From assembly GCA_022013395.1 (NCBI GenBank), contig JAKLQL010000588.1, positions 1 to 6,295 on the forward strand: a DNA stretch of 6,295 nt, written 5' to 3'. Made by a program: the position numbers and the translations under genes. The number at the start of each line of letters is the position of its first letter. Position 1 is the stretch's first letter. Under the pieces are notes generated by a model. That model was not told the DNA's origin, ran no database searches, and saw nothing but the letters and a program-made list of their open reading frames with translations. This stretch comes from Acetobacterium sp. (GTDB lineage Bacteria; Bacillota; Clostridia; Eubacteriales; Eubacteriaceae). Below are positions 1-6,174 of the stretch, piece after piece.

Positions 1-1050
1 AAGGTCATCAGTTCCGGAATAAATCAGAACAAAAGATTTGGCGTTGAGTCCCACCCCGATTTTGATGCGGGGTTTGGTTTTGAATACAACAGGAATATTA
101 TCGTTTCGCAAGGTGATATAGATCTTTTCCTTATCGGCAAAAAGCTTGACCAGGGTACGGCCATCTTCGGCTTTAATACTGTAAGAACCATTAAAAGTAA
201 TAATTTTACCGGTGGTGAGCCGGTCTCCCAGTGAGACAATAAATTCTTCCAGATTCAGTTTCAAATCCGGGCGCCATTGATCCAGAACAATGGTGCGGAT
301 AGTAGGATCATTATTACTGGCACCGGTTTCGGCCGGCAGGTGAAGGACATTCTGCTTTGAAACTGCATAGTATCCTTTTTTAAGATCAACCAGCTTTTGT
401 TCTTCCAGCATGGCATAGGTAATCAGCCCGAAAGACTGTTTTTCTGCCCGCCAGCCGCTGACACCGATCGGAGGCAGAAAATTAGCATTCTTAAAAGGTT
501 GGATATCTGAGGGGTCGTTGGTTAGGGCAACAAACAGAAAATCTGGATTATATCCAAAATTATCAATACAAAGCTTGATCATGCCAGGTTTTTTAAGAAC
601 CTTGGGGACGTCATGGTAGAGTTTGTAGGCTTCATCTAAATCTTCAATAAAGCCACCGTCTTTTTGATGGTGATAAGCTTTGGCCAGACGATACATTAGG
701 GCCAGACGAATGTTCAGTTTTGTGGCAATTCCTTTGTAGGAATTAGGAAAAAGTTTAATGTTTAATTTTTCTGAAGCGTCATCATATGCAGAAATCTTTG
801 ATTCAACAAAAATCACATGCCGCTGGAGGCTTTTTTCTTCGGCAATGATGACGAGATTAGGTTTGCCAAATTGTCCCAGAGACGGTTCAATAATAAAACT
901 GATTTTGACAATATCCGGCAGCCATTCAGGCTTAAAGTCATCCGTAAATTTAATTGTATTTAAAAACTTTAATTGCTTTGCAAAATCGGTTTCCATATCA
1001 AGTATGATGCTGTTCACAACACCTTGGTTACCGTAGAATGTGGTTGTCAT
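1..1050 (-). CDS. Uncharacterised protein, possible PD-(D/E)XK nuclease-like N-terminal domain (3' end outside window)
   Basis: An uninterrupted reading frame of 350 codons starts at an ATG (1048-1050) and runs off the left edge without a stop, so the C-terminus is missing. The start is well supported: GGAGGA lies 6 bases upstream. There is no signal peptide or membrane segment, so it is probably cytoplasmic. Residues 55-85 hold the best clue. EPSLGQFGKPN (55-65) is followed by the strand LVIIA, then the strand VIFVESK (79-85). This resembles the P-D ... (D/E)-x-K core of the PD-(D/E)XK nuclease-like fold, with E83 and K85 present but Asn65 where the metal-binding Asp is expected. The part after about residue 155 (IDNFGYNPDFLFVALTND and beyond) is not recognised. 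It lies downstream of ltaE on the same strand after a 96-base gap with its own promoter-like element. The frame is secure; the nuclease-fold suggestion is inference from motif spacing and may be wrong. Confidence 0.85.
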   Translation of the reverse strand, partial: MTTTFYGNQGVVNSIILDMETDFAKQLKFLNTIKFTDDFKPEWLPDIVKISFIIEPSLGQFGKPNLVIIAEEKSLQRHVIFVESKISAYDDASEKLNIKLFPNSYKGIATKLNIRLALMYRLAKAYHHQKDGGFIEDLDEAYKLYHDVPKVLKKPGMIKLCIDNFGYNPDFLFVALTNDPSDIQPFKNANFLPPIGVSGWRAEKQSFGLITYAMLEEQKLVDLKKGYYAVSKQNVLHLPAETGASNNDPTIRTIVLDQWRPDLKLNLEEFIVSLGDRLTTGKIITFNGSYSIKAEDGRTLVKLFADKEKIYITLRNDNIPVVFKTKPRIKIGVGLNAKSFVLIYSGTDDL

Positions 1051-1056
1051 AAAAAA

Positions 1057-1062
1057 TCCTCC
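1057..1062 (-). promoter_or_regulatory. Ribosome binding site of the left-edge gene
   Basis: GGAGGA on the minus strand lies 6 bases before the ATG at 1048-1050. It is a near-perfect anti-Shine-Dalgarno match and fixes the start of the partial gene. Confidence 0.85.
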
Positions 1063-1077
1063 ATTTGTAGTGATTTA

Positions 1078-1086
1078 AGTATACCA
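1078..1086 (-). promoter_or_regulatory. Candidate extended -10 promoter for the left-edge gene
   Basis: The minus strand reads TGGTATACT, an extended -10 (TGnTATAAT) with one mismatch in the hexamer. Transcription from it would begin around 1071 and give a leader of about 20 bases before the start codon, including the GGAGGA site. No good -35 sits at 17 bases. A TTGACA at 1118-1123 is too far from this -10. This would allow the gene to be expressed independently of ltaE, though read-through from ltaE is also possible because no terminator is seen between them. Confidence 0.45.
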
Positions 1087-1146
1087 CGTCAAGCCCATAA
1101 TAAAAAGAATTTTGATGTGTCAACACACTATTTTAGAGAGGAAAAA

Positions 1147-2178
1147 TCAGGAAAAACGTGAAACCAGACCTTTCATGGTGTCAATGGTTAGATCGATATC
1201 ATCAGAAGTGATGCCGTTGTTGGTGACAAAGCGGTATTCACCATTTTCCTGTCCGCTGATTTTAATATTTTTCTGCAAAAGTCCATTTACCAGTTCAGTC
1301 TCGGTGATGACAGATTCTGCCAAGGTAAAAAAAACCATATTGATGTCCAGACGATCCCGTTGAACAATACAGGACTCGATTTCTTCCAGACGGTTAGCCA
1401 GATAACGGGCGTTTTGATGGTCGATCTCCAAACGGGCTACCATGTCGGTTAAAGCAATGATGCCAGCGGCCGCCAGAATCCCGGCTTGACGGAGTCCGCC
1501 ACCCATGAGTTTTCGGTTTTTGCGGGCTTTTTTAATAAAGCTCCTGGTTCCCAGAAGCAGGGATCCAACCGGAGCGCATAATCCTTTAGAAAGACAAACG
1601 TTGACTGAATCGCAAAAAAAAGCTATTTCTTTGGCATTTACATCTAGTGTAAGGGCCGCATTAAAAAGACGAGCACCATCTAAATGAACCGGGATATCAT
1701 GGCCGTGAGCCAGCTCACAAATTGCTTGCATATTCGAAAGTTGAACCACCTGCCCTGAAGATTGAGCGTTTTCCAGACAGATAAGACCCGTATCGGGAAA
1801 GTGAATATCATCGCCTCGGAACATTCCTTCCAGTCCTTGGACATCGATTTTGTTATTCGAGACCGGAAAAGTTCGAATTTGTACTCCTGAAAGCACCGCA
1901 GCAGCGCCAACCTCGTGCATAAGAATATGACAGGCATCGCCGACAAGTACCTCATCACCCCGTTTCGTATGGGTCATAATGGCAACTTGATTGCCAAAAG
2001 TCCCGGAGGGAACAAACAGTGCTGCTTCCTTGCCAAGGATTTCGCAGGCCAGTTTTTCAAGCTGATTGATGGTCGGATCATCGCCATACACATCATCGCC
2101 AACTGGAGCATTGGCCATGGCCTCGCGCATGGCGGGGGTCGGTTGGGTTACCGTATCGCTTCTTAAATCAATAAACAT
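1147..2178 (-). CDS. ltaE: Low-specificity L-threonine aldolase (PLP-dependent)
   Basis: This cytoplasmic pyridoxal-phosphate enzyme is predicted to cleave L-threonine and L-allo-threonine to glycine and acetaldehyde. The 343-residue length is close to the 333 of E. coli LtaE. The fold-type I motifs are all in place. They are the N-terminal [19 protein letters not shown] (57-64) for cofactor phosphate; H84 in [12 protein letters not shown]126 in DDIHF; D167 and R170 in [10 protein letters not shown]; the Schiff-base lysine K198 in [10 protein letters not shown]; and the [15 protein letters not shown] segment (225-239). R316 in YRFVTN matches the substrate-carboxylate arginine near the C-terminus. 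One departure is LENAQS (135-140), where E. coli has LENTHN. The start has AAAGGAG 6 bases upstream. The gene stands alone or leads a short unit with the gene to its left. Family assignment is firm; the preferred substrate isomer cannot be read from the sequence. Confidence 0.95.
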   Translation of the reverse strand: MFIDLRSDTVTQPTPAMREAMANAPVGDDVYGDDPTINQLEKLACEILGKEAALFVPSGTFGNQVAIMTHTKRGDEVLVGDACHILMHEVGAAAVLSGVQIRTFPVSNNKIDVQGLEGMFRGDDIHFPDTGLICLENAQSSGQVVQLSNMQAICELAHGHDIPVHLDGARLFNAALTLDVNAKEIAFFCDSVNVCLSKGLCAPVGSLLLGTRSFIKKARKNRKLMGGGLRQAGILAAAGIIALTDMVARLEIDHQNARYLANRLEEIESCIVQRDRLDINMVFFTLAESVITETELVNGLLQKNIKISGQENGEYRFVTNNGITSDDIDLTIDTMKGLVSRFS

Positions 2179-2184
2179 GTTTTT

Positions 2185-2224
2185 CTCCTTTATCTGTAAT
2201 GCTTTATTTTCTGTAGGTATTATA
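2185..2224 (-). promoter_or_regulatory. ltaE promoter -10 and leader with ribosome binding site
   Basis: On the minus strand a perfect TATAAT lies at 2219-2224, placing a transcription start near 2212 and a leader of about 33 bases. AAAGGAG at about 2185-2191 is well spaced from the ATG at 2176-2178. No convincing -35 is present 16-18 bases upstream (the bases there read roughly TGGAAA), so the promoter may be weak or activator-assisted. Confidence 0.55.
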
Positions 2225-2383
2225 TGTTTTAATTTGTAAAGTTTCCAGTTAAAATTTTATGAATCAGCAAGAAAAGAGTTTTAAGTGTTTGAGTTTGGGT
2301 AAAAACTACAAATAGAAAAAAAAAGAACGTCAATTGAAGTAGGCATGATACCAGTCAATGTTAAGTGGAAAGTAGGGATGTAA
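2225..2383. other. Divergent intergenic spacer upstream of the PAS-GGDEF gene
   Basis: This AT-rich spacer lies between the ltaE promoter and the diguanylate cyclase gene. I see no good sigma-A promoter on the plus strand. TTGTAA with a TATGAA at about 18 bases is the best match and is weak. There is no recognisable cyclic di-GMP riboswitch core, no strong hairpin and no open frame of note. AGGG at 2374-2377 acts as the ribosome binding site of the following TTG start. Confidence 0.4.
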
Positions 2384-3424
2384 TTGAACCATAAAAAGAA
2401 CAGAGTGAGTCAATTGGTTCAGATGAAAAAGCGAAATTCGAAAAAAGTCACCAATGAAGAAAGGCTTAAACAGATGCATCGGGCTCTAGTTGAGAGTGAA
2501 GAGCGGTTTCAGCAACTCTTTTATGAAGCACCGTTAGGTTACCAGTCGTTAGATGGTGACGGGAACCTCATTGAGATTAATAATCAGTGGCTGGCAACTT
2601 TGGGCTATGATCGTGAGGAAGTTTTAGGTAAATGGTTTGGCGATTTTTTACTACCAGCGGGTCGGGAAACATTCAGAGAACGATTTCCGTTATTTAAGAA
2701 AAAGGGACAGATTCACAGCGAATTTGAAATGCTTCACAAAAATGGTAGTCATCGATTTATTGCCTTTGAAGGGAAAATCGGTTATGACTTAGAGGGGAAC
2801 TTTAGACAAACTCACTGTATCCTTCAGGACATCACCGAACGAAAAGAAAACGAACGAGCTCTTGAACGAGAACGCAAAGAGGCTTTGTTCCTCATCTATC
2901 ACGACCAGCTAACCGGTCTTTATAACCGACGGTTTTATGAGGATGTTTTAAAAAAATTGGATCGTACTTCCAATCTGCCCTTGTCTTTGCTCATGGGAGA
3001 TGTCAATGGGCTTAAGCGAATGAATGATGTTTTTGGGCATAAACAAGGAGATGAACTGATTAAATTGGCGGCTAAGGTCATTACTAAAGGGTGTCGTGCC
3101 GACGACATCATTGCCCGGTTAGGCGGTGATGAGTTTGTTGTGATCTTGCCCAAGGTAGACACAGCAGAAGCTGAGCGAATTATTGCTCGAATCAAAGAGT
3201 TATCATTGGATTACAGCATTGCCGGAGCCCACGTATCCATCGCTTTTGGCCATGCTACTAAAATAAATGAAGCAGAAGATATCAACGACATCTTTAAAAA
3301 AGCCGAAGAAGAGATGTACCGTCACAAGGTGATCGAACACCGGGATCAGCGGAATCAGATTATTAGTCTTTTTGCAGAGGTATTTAACGAGCAAGAAGAA
3401 AGTGAAAAAGAAATCAGTAAATAG
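2384..3424 (+). CDS. PAS-GGDEF diguanylate cyclase
   Basis: The 346-residue protein is predicted to join two GTP into cyclic di-GMP in the cytoplasm; there is no signal peptide or membrane segment. Residues 22-45 form a charged helix, a PAS sensor domain covers about 36-152 (ending in ILQDITERKENE), and a short coiled coil (153-168) links to the GGDEF domain at about 170-320. The active site is intact: DVNGLKRMNDVFGHKQGDE (206-224) and GGDEF at 247-251. An inhibitory site RxxD (R238-A-D-D241) lies exactly five residues before GGDEF, so product feedback is expected. The frame opens with TTG directly after an in-frame TAA, with AGGG 6 bases upstream. Internal ATGs at codons 14 and 31 are alternatives that would only trim the N-terminal helix. 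The PAS ligand is unknown: none of the usual haem or flavin signatures is evident. A terminator follows, so it is transcribed separately from the HD-GYP gene. Confidence 0.93.
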   Translation: MNHKKNRVSQLVQMKKRNSKKVTNEERLKQMHRALVESEERFQQLFYEAPLGYQSLDGDGNLIEINNQWLATLGYDREEVLGKWFGDFLLPAGRETFRERFPLFKKKGQIHSEFEMLHKNGSHRFIAFEGKIGYDLEGNFRQTHCILQDITERKENERALERERKEALFLIYHDQLTGLYNRRFYEDVLKKLDRTSNLPLSLLMGDVNGLKRMNDVFGHKQGDELIKLAAKVITKGCRADDIIARLGGDEFVVILPKVDTAEAERIIARIKELSLDYSIAGAHVSIAFGHATKINEAEDINDIFKKAEEEMYRHKVIEHRDQRNQIISLFAEVFNEQEESEKEISK

Positions 3425-3429
3425 AATTG

Positions 3430-3469
3430 TACCATCAGCACATGAAAAGTCATGCTGATGGTATTTTTT
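3430..3469 (+). terminator. Rho-independent terminator after the diguanylate cyclase gene
   Basis: An 11-base-pair stem, TACCATCAGCA (3430-3440) with TGCTGATGGTA (3453-3463), can extend by three pairs past a two-base bulge and is followed by six T (3464-3469). It starts 5 bases after the stop codon and should isolate the cyclase from the downstream HD-GYP unit. Confidence 0.9.
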
Positions 3470-3545
3470 CATTAATAAAGATGAAGATAAAATTTAACTA
3501 CAAATAAAAATTAGCCTGGATTTTGTTTAATTCTTAACAAAAATA

Positions 3546-3554
3546 TGGTATCAT
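3546..3554 (+). promoter_or_regulatory. Candidate extended -10 promoter for the HD-GYP/patatin operon
   Basis: TGGTATCAT at 3546-3554 fits an extended -10 (TGnTATAAT) with one hexamer mismatch. The -35 region (TTTAAT at 17 bases, TTGTTT at 20 bases) is poor, as is common for extended -10 promoters. A second weaker option is TATAAC at 3569-3574. The upstream terminator makes a promoter in this spacer necessary. Confidence 0.5.
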
Positions 3555-3587
3555 ATCACAATACTATGTATAACGATGTTTTATGGA

Positions 3588-3595
3588 AAGGAAAG
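3588..3595 (+). promoter_or_regulatory. Ribosome binding site deciding the HD-GYP start
   Basis: AAGGAAAG lies 10 bases before the ATG at 3606 and lies downstream of the earlier in-frame ATG at 3576, which has no such site before it. This favours initiation at 3606. Confidence 0.55.
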
Positions 3596-3605
3596 AAAAA
3601 AAAGA

Positions 3606-4856
3606 ATGGTCTCTTTATTAGAGTTAACACTTCAATTATCAAGAGCTTCTGATATGGTAAGCCCGGAATTAAACAATCATCAACGTCTAGTCGCTTATAT
3701 TACCTTTAACCTGGGAGAAGCGTTGAACTTTGATGAAAAGAAACTAAATGAGGTTAGTGTCGCTGCTGTTTTGCATGACATTGGTGGATTAAGTATGCAA
3801 GAGCGCATTAATGTTCTAAAATTTGAAGCCATTAATCCTCATCAACATGCTCGGATTGGTTGGCTGCTGCTCAAAGATTACCGTGAGTTCACGGAAATTG
3901 CTAGAATTATAAAGTTTCATCACGTGGATTGGCGTGATGGAGAGGGACTTGCATTTAATGGGGAAGTGGTCATGCCAGAAAGCCATCTTATTCATTTAGC
4001 GGATCGCATTGCCACTCTCATCGCTCGAGATGAGAAGATTATCAATCAAAAGGATCGGATCTATAAAAAAATCGAAAGTGCTTCCGGTCAAAAATTTAAT
4101 CCAGAATATGTGAAGGCGTTTGAGCGGCTAAAAGAAAAGGAATTTTTCTGGTATGATCTGGAGTCTATTTCGAATGGCCGGCGTTATTATAAACGAATAA
4201 AATTTAAGGATCAATGCCTGAATATAGACGAATTAATTGGTATTACCAAGCTCTTTGCCCGGGTGATTGACTTTCGGAGCAATTTTACGGCCGTTCACAG
4301 CGAGGGTGTTTCGGCAGTGGCCAAACGACTGGCACAGCACTTTAACTGTGATGAGCTCACCTGCAAGAAAATCCAGGCGGCGGGTTATGTTCATGATATT
4401 GGAAAACTGACCGTTCCCACTGAGATTCTGGAGAAGCCGGGAGCACTCTCCAAAGAAGAATTTGATGTGATAAAAGAACATACTTATCACACCTATGTGT
4501 TATTATTTCAAGTTAAAGGGCTGGAAGAAATCAACGAATATGCTTCCATGCACCATGAGCGACTGGACGGAACCGGTTATCCCTTTAAACTTGAAGCAAA
4601 GGATCTATCTTTGGGGGCGCGAATTATGGCAGTGGCAGACATTTTTACGGCAGTTTCTGAAAACAGGCCCTATCGAAAAGGGATGCAAAAAGAAGCGGTG
4701 GTCGAAGTCCTGAGAAAAATGTCAATTGAAAATAAAATTGATAAAAGCATCGTGGAGACGCTCATCAGTTACTACCATGAGATCAATAAAGCCAGAATCA
4801 AAGCACAGAAAAAAGCACGAACTCGTTACGACGATTTTGCGAAGCTACTGGTTTAA
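3606..4856 (+). CDS. Tandem HD / HD-GYP cyclic di-GMP phosphodiesterase
   Basis: A 416-residue cytoplasmic protein with two metal-dependent HD phosphohydrolase domains. The first (about 18-140) keeps H25, HD at 57-58, HH at 105-106 and D133 (HLADR), but its GYP region is degenerate (HHVDWRDGEGL). The second (about 205-380) is a full HD-GYP domain: H231, HDIGK at 263-267, H292, HHERLDGTGYP at 316-326 and D345 (AVADIF). HD-GYP proteins hydrolyse cyclic di-GMP to pGpG or GMP, so this enzyme probably opposes the cyclase encoded upstream. I chose the ATG at 3606 because AAGGAAAG precedes it and its N-terminus (MVSLLELTLQLSRASDMVSPEL) looks like that of related proteins. The in-frame ATG at 3576 would add ten residues (MFYGKERKKR) and lacks a binding site. 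There is no receiver domain or other obvious sensor, so the N-terminal HD half may itself be regulatory. It is co-transcribed with the patatin gene, 14 bases downstream. Confidence 0.93.
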   Translation: MVSLLELTLQLSRASDMVSPELNNHQRLVAYITFNLGEALNFDEKKLNEVSVAAVLHDIGGLSMQERINVLKFEAINPHQHARIGWLLLKDYREFTEIARIIKFHHVDWRDGEGLAFNGEVVMPESHLIHLADRIATLIARDEKIINQKDRIYKKIESASGQKFNPEYVKAFERLKEKEFFWYDLESISNGRRYYKRIKFKDQCLNIDELIGITKLFARVIDFRSNFTAVHSEGVSAVAKRLAQHFNCDELTCKKIQAAGYVHDIGKLTVPTEILEKPGALSKEEFDVIKEHTYHTYVLLFQVKGLEEINEYASMHHERLDGTGYPFKLEAKDLSLGARIMAVADIFTAVSENRPYRKGMQKEAVVEVLRKMSIENKIDKSIVETLISYYHEINKARIKAQKKARTRYDDFAKLLV

Positions 4857-4860
4857 GGAG
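4855..4860 (+). promoter_or_regulatory. Ribosome binding site of the patatin gene overlapping the HD-GYP stop codon
   Basis: AAGGAG at 4855-4860 shares two bases with the TAA stop (4854-4856) and lies 10 bases before the ATG at 4871. The overlap suggests translational coupling of the two genes. Confidence 0.75.
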
Positions 4861-4870
4861 ACAAACATCC

Positions 4871-5749
4871 ATGAAAATCATCAATAATATCAAAGACACT
4901 GCCCTGATTTTTGAAGGCGGTGGGATGCGAGCTAGCTACACGGCCGGCTTTTTAAATAATCTGCTGGAAAACGAAATCTATTTTGATTACGTAGCAGGTA
5001 TCTCTGCCGGCTCCAGTCATTCGGTTAATTATTTATCCCGGGATCCAGAAAGAGCCAGACGTTCATTTGTAGAGCTGGTACAGGACCCACAATTTGGCGG
5101 CTGGCGATCTTTTCTAAAGGGCGAAGGGTTTTTCCGTTCTGAATATATCTATGAAGAAACCTCCTATCCGGAAGGCCCACTGCCTTTGGATTTTGAGACC
5201 TTTATGGCAAATCCGGCGCAATTACGGATCGGTGTTTTTGAACGGGAACAGGGTAAAGTTATTTACTATACCAAGGATGATATTCATGAAATGAAAGATC
5301 TGATGAAAATTGTCCGTTCATCATCTTCGATGCCAATTTTCATGCCACCAACCCAATATAAAAATCACACTTACGTGGATGGCGGCCTGGGGGGCGGCAT
5401 TGCGTTGGATATTGCCAAACAGGATGGATACAAAAAATTTTTTGTCATTCTTACCAGAGAGAAAGGCTATCGAAAACAACCGATGAAGTTTAAACGAACC
5501 ATTAAGGCTTACTACCGCAAGTATCCCAAAGTGGCTAAAGCCATGCTGACCCGCCATCTGATTTATAATGAAACCTTGGACGAACTGGAAGAATTGGAAC
5601 GGGAAGGACGTGCCTTTCTGGTTTACCCAGACACGATGCCGGTATCGAACCGTGAGATCGATTTTGAAAAACTCACAAACAGCTACAAATTGGGATATGC
5701 TCAGGGAAAGTGGGATCTGCCAAACTGGAAAGCTTTTCTGGGATTATAA
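4871..5749 (+). CDS. Patatin-like phospholipase (YjjU type)
   Basis: This 292-residue serine lipid acyl hydrolase uses a Ser-Asp dyad. The signature elements are complete. FEGGGMRASYTAGF (14-27) supplies the oxyanion-hole glycines 16-18, GISAG (43-47) the nucleophile S45, and VDGG (169-172) the partner D170. The conserved S-S-S-M-P (151-155) segment sits between them. The C-terminal part (about 245-292, FLVYPDTMPVSNREIDFEKL...) resembles the short tail domain of YjjU-like bacterial patatins. No signal peptide or membrane segment is seen, so it probably acts at the cytoplasmic face on membrane lipids. Whether it is a phospholipase A, a lysophospholipase or another acyl hydrolase cannot be told. 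The ATG at 4871 follows AAGGAG. The gene is the last of the HD-GYP operon and its TAA sits at the edge of a bidirectional terminator. Confidence 0.93.
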   Translation: MKIINNIKDTALIFEGGGMRASYTAGFLNNLLENEIYFDYVAGISAGSSHSVNYLSRDPERARRSFVELVQDPQFGGWRSFLKGEGFFRSEYIYEETSYPEGPLPLDFETFMANPAQLRIGVFEREQGKVIYYTKDDIHEMKDLMKIVRSSSSMPIFMPPTQYKNHTYVDGGLGGGIALDIAKQDGYKKFFVILTREKGYRKQPMKFKRTIKAYYRKYPKVAKAMLTRHLIYNETLDELEELEREGRAFLVYPDTMPVSNREIDFEKLTNSYKLGYAQGKWDLPNWKAFLGL

Positions 5750-5798
5750 AAACCACCCTTTCACCGATTGAATAAAGTCGCTGAAAGGGTGGCTTTTT
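5748..5798. terminator. Bidirectional terminator between the convergent patatin and CC/Se genes
   Basis: CCACCCTTTCA (5753-5763) pairs with TGAAAGGGTGG (5782-5792), with a further CGA/TCG pairing inside after a one-base mismatch. Five T follow on the plus strand (5794-5798). Five A precede the stem (5748-5752), giving a T-run on the minus strand. It overlaps the last two bases of the patatin stop codon and can serve both converging genes. Confidence 0.88.
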
Positions 5799-5835
5799 AG
5801 TTGAAAGCGCAAGATAACGGTGTCATTAATCGCGA

Positions 5836-6159
5836 TTATATTTTTTTCTTTTTATAGCCGTCTTCTTTATAAGCAAGCAAACCATTAACTGATAAAGATT
5901 TACGACCTAAAAAATTTCGAAGCTTAATGGTTATATCCGGCGTTTCTTCATTGAGCATTTTTTTTGGCAAATAGCAGACGATGTCATTCTGCTCAAAACG
6001 GTCATACATTGCGTCATAAGTCGGTTTTCCCAACTTGACAGTTGGCACATAAATTGGCCCAGAGCAACAGCCACCACGATTATCCATTTCAATATAAATA
6101 TCCTGAACATTTTGATGATTTAAATAATCTTTGACATTTGGTTTTATTTCTATGTTGAT
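5836..6159 (-). CDS. CC/Se motif family protein, small; start codon not canonical
   Basis: The small frame has the hallmark GGCCSGP segment (CC at 31-32), then VPTVKLGKP (38-46) and ITIKLRNFLGRKSLSV (77-91). This fits the CC/Se motif family, in which some members carry selenocysteine at the paired-cysteine position; here both codons are TGT or TGC. The fold is thought to be small and HesB/IscA-like. Function is unknown; the cysteine pair suggests metal, thiol or selenium chemistry. The first ATG (6085-6087) would give 83 residues, begins only four residues before the GGCC motif, and has no ribosome binding site. The frame continues upstream with family-like sequence (NIEIKPNVKDYL). A well-placed promoter and an AAAGGA site precede an ATC codon at 6157-6159, giving 107 residues. 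No ATG, GTG or TTG exists in that stretch of frame. I therefore list the extended form and regard the exact start as unresolved. Confidence 0.75.
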   Translation of the reverse strand: MNIEIKPNVKDYLNHQNVQDIYIEMDNRGGCCSGPIYVPTVKLGKPTYDAMYDRFEQNDIVCYLPKKMLNEETPDITIKLRNFLGRKSLSVNGLLAYKEDGYKKKKI

Positions 6160-6168
6160 ACGAACACA

Positions 6169-6174
6169 TCCTTT
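6169..6174 (-). promoter_or_regulatory. Ribosome binding site before the non-canonical start
   Basis: AAAGGA on the minus strand lies 9 bases before the ATC at 6157-6159. It is the only good binding site near the gene. The ATG that overlaps it (6167-6169) is out of frame with the CC/Se protein and has no spacing from the site. Confidence 0.5.

Noticed and set aside
1115..1146. Rho-independent terminator after ltaE formed by TGTG-TTGA-CACA.
   Set aside because: The stem is only four to five AT/GC pairs, and the T-rich stretch is interrupted and about eight bases away. That is too weak to call.
758..1363. Plus-strand open frames of 62-92 codons over the left-edge gene and the end of ltaE.
   Set aside because: They are antisense to longer, better supported frames, lack ribosome binding sites and show no recognisable protein features.
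2225..2383. Cyclic di-GMP riboswitch upstream of the diguanylate cyclase.
   Set aside because: No GEMM-I or GEMM-II conserved core and no expression-platform hairpin with a T-run could be seen in the spacer. The same holds for 3470-3605.
3203..3472. Minus-strand frame of 89 codons antisense to the diguanylate cyclase 3' end.
   Set aside because: It runs through the terminator hairpin and opposite the GGDEF coding sequence. The low-complexity phenylalanine-rich product is a by-product of the lysine- and glutamate-rich sense strand.
3606..5749. CBASS-like anti-phage system (cyclic nucleotide enzyme plus patatin effector).
   Set aside because: There is no CD-NTase, Cap2/Cap3 or HORMA/TRIP13 gene in the window. 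The cyclic-nucleotide genes are ordinary GGDEF and HD-GYP proteins and the patatin resembles YjjU.
6062..6072. Selenocysteine (in-frame TGA) in the CC/Se motif gene.
   Set aside because: Both motif codons are cysteine codons, and no in-frame TGA occurs inside the frame.
6167..6169. ATG at the AAAGGATG site as the start of the CC/Se gene with a frameshift.
   Set aside because: It overlaps the ribosome binding site, is out of frame with the conserved protein, and has no slippery sequence in a position to restore the frame. Its own product ends after about 26 codons.
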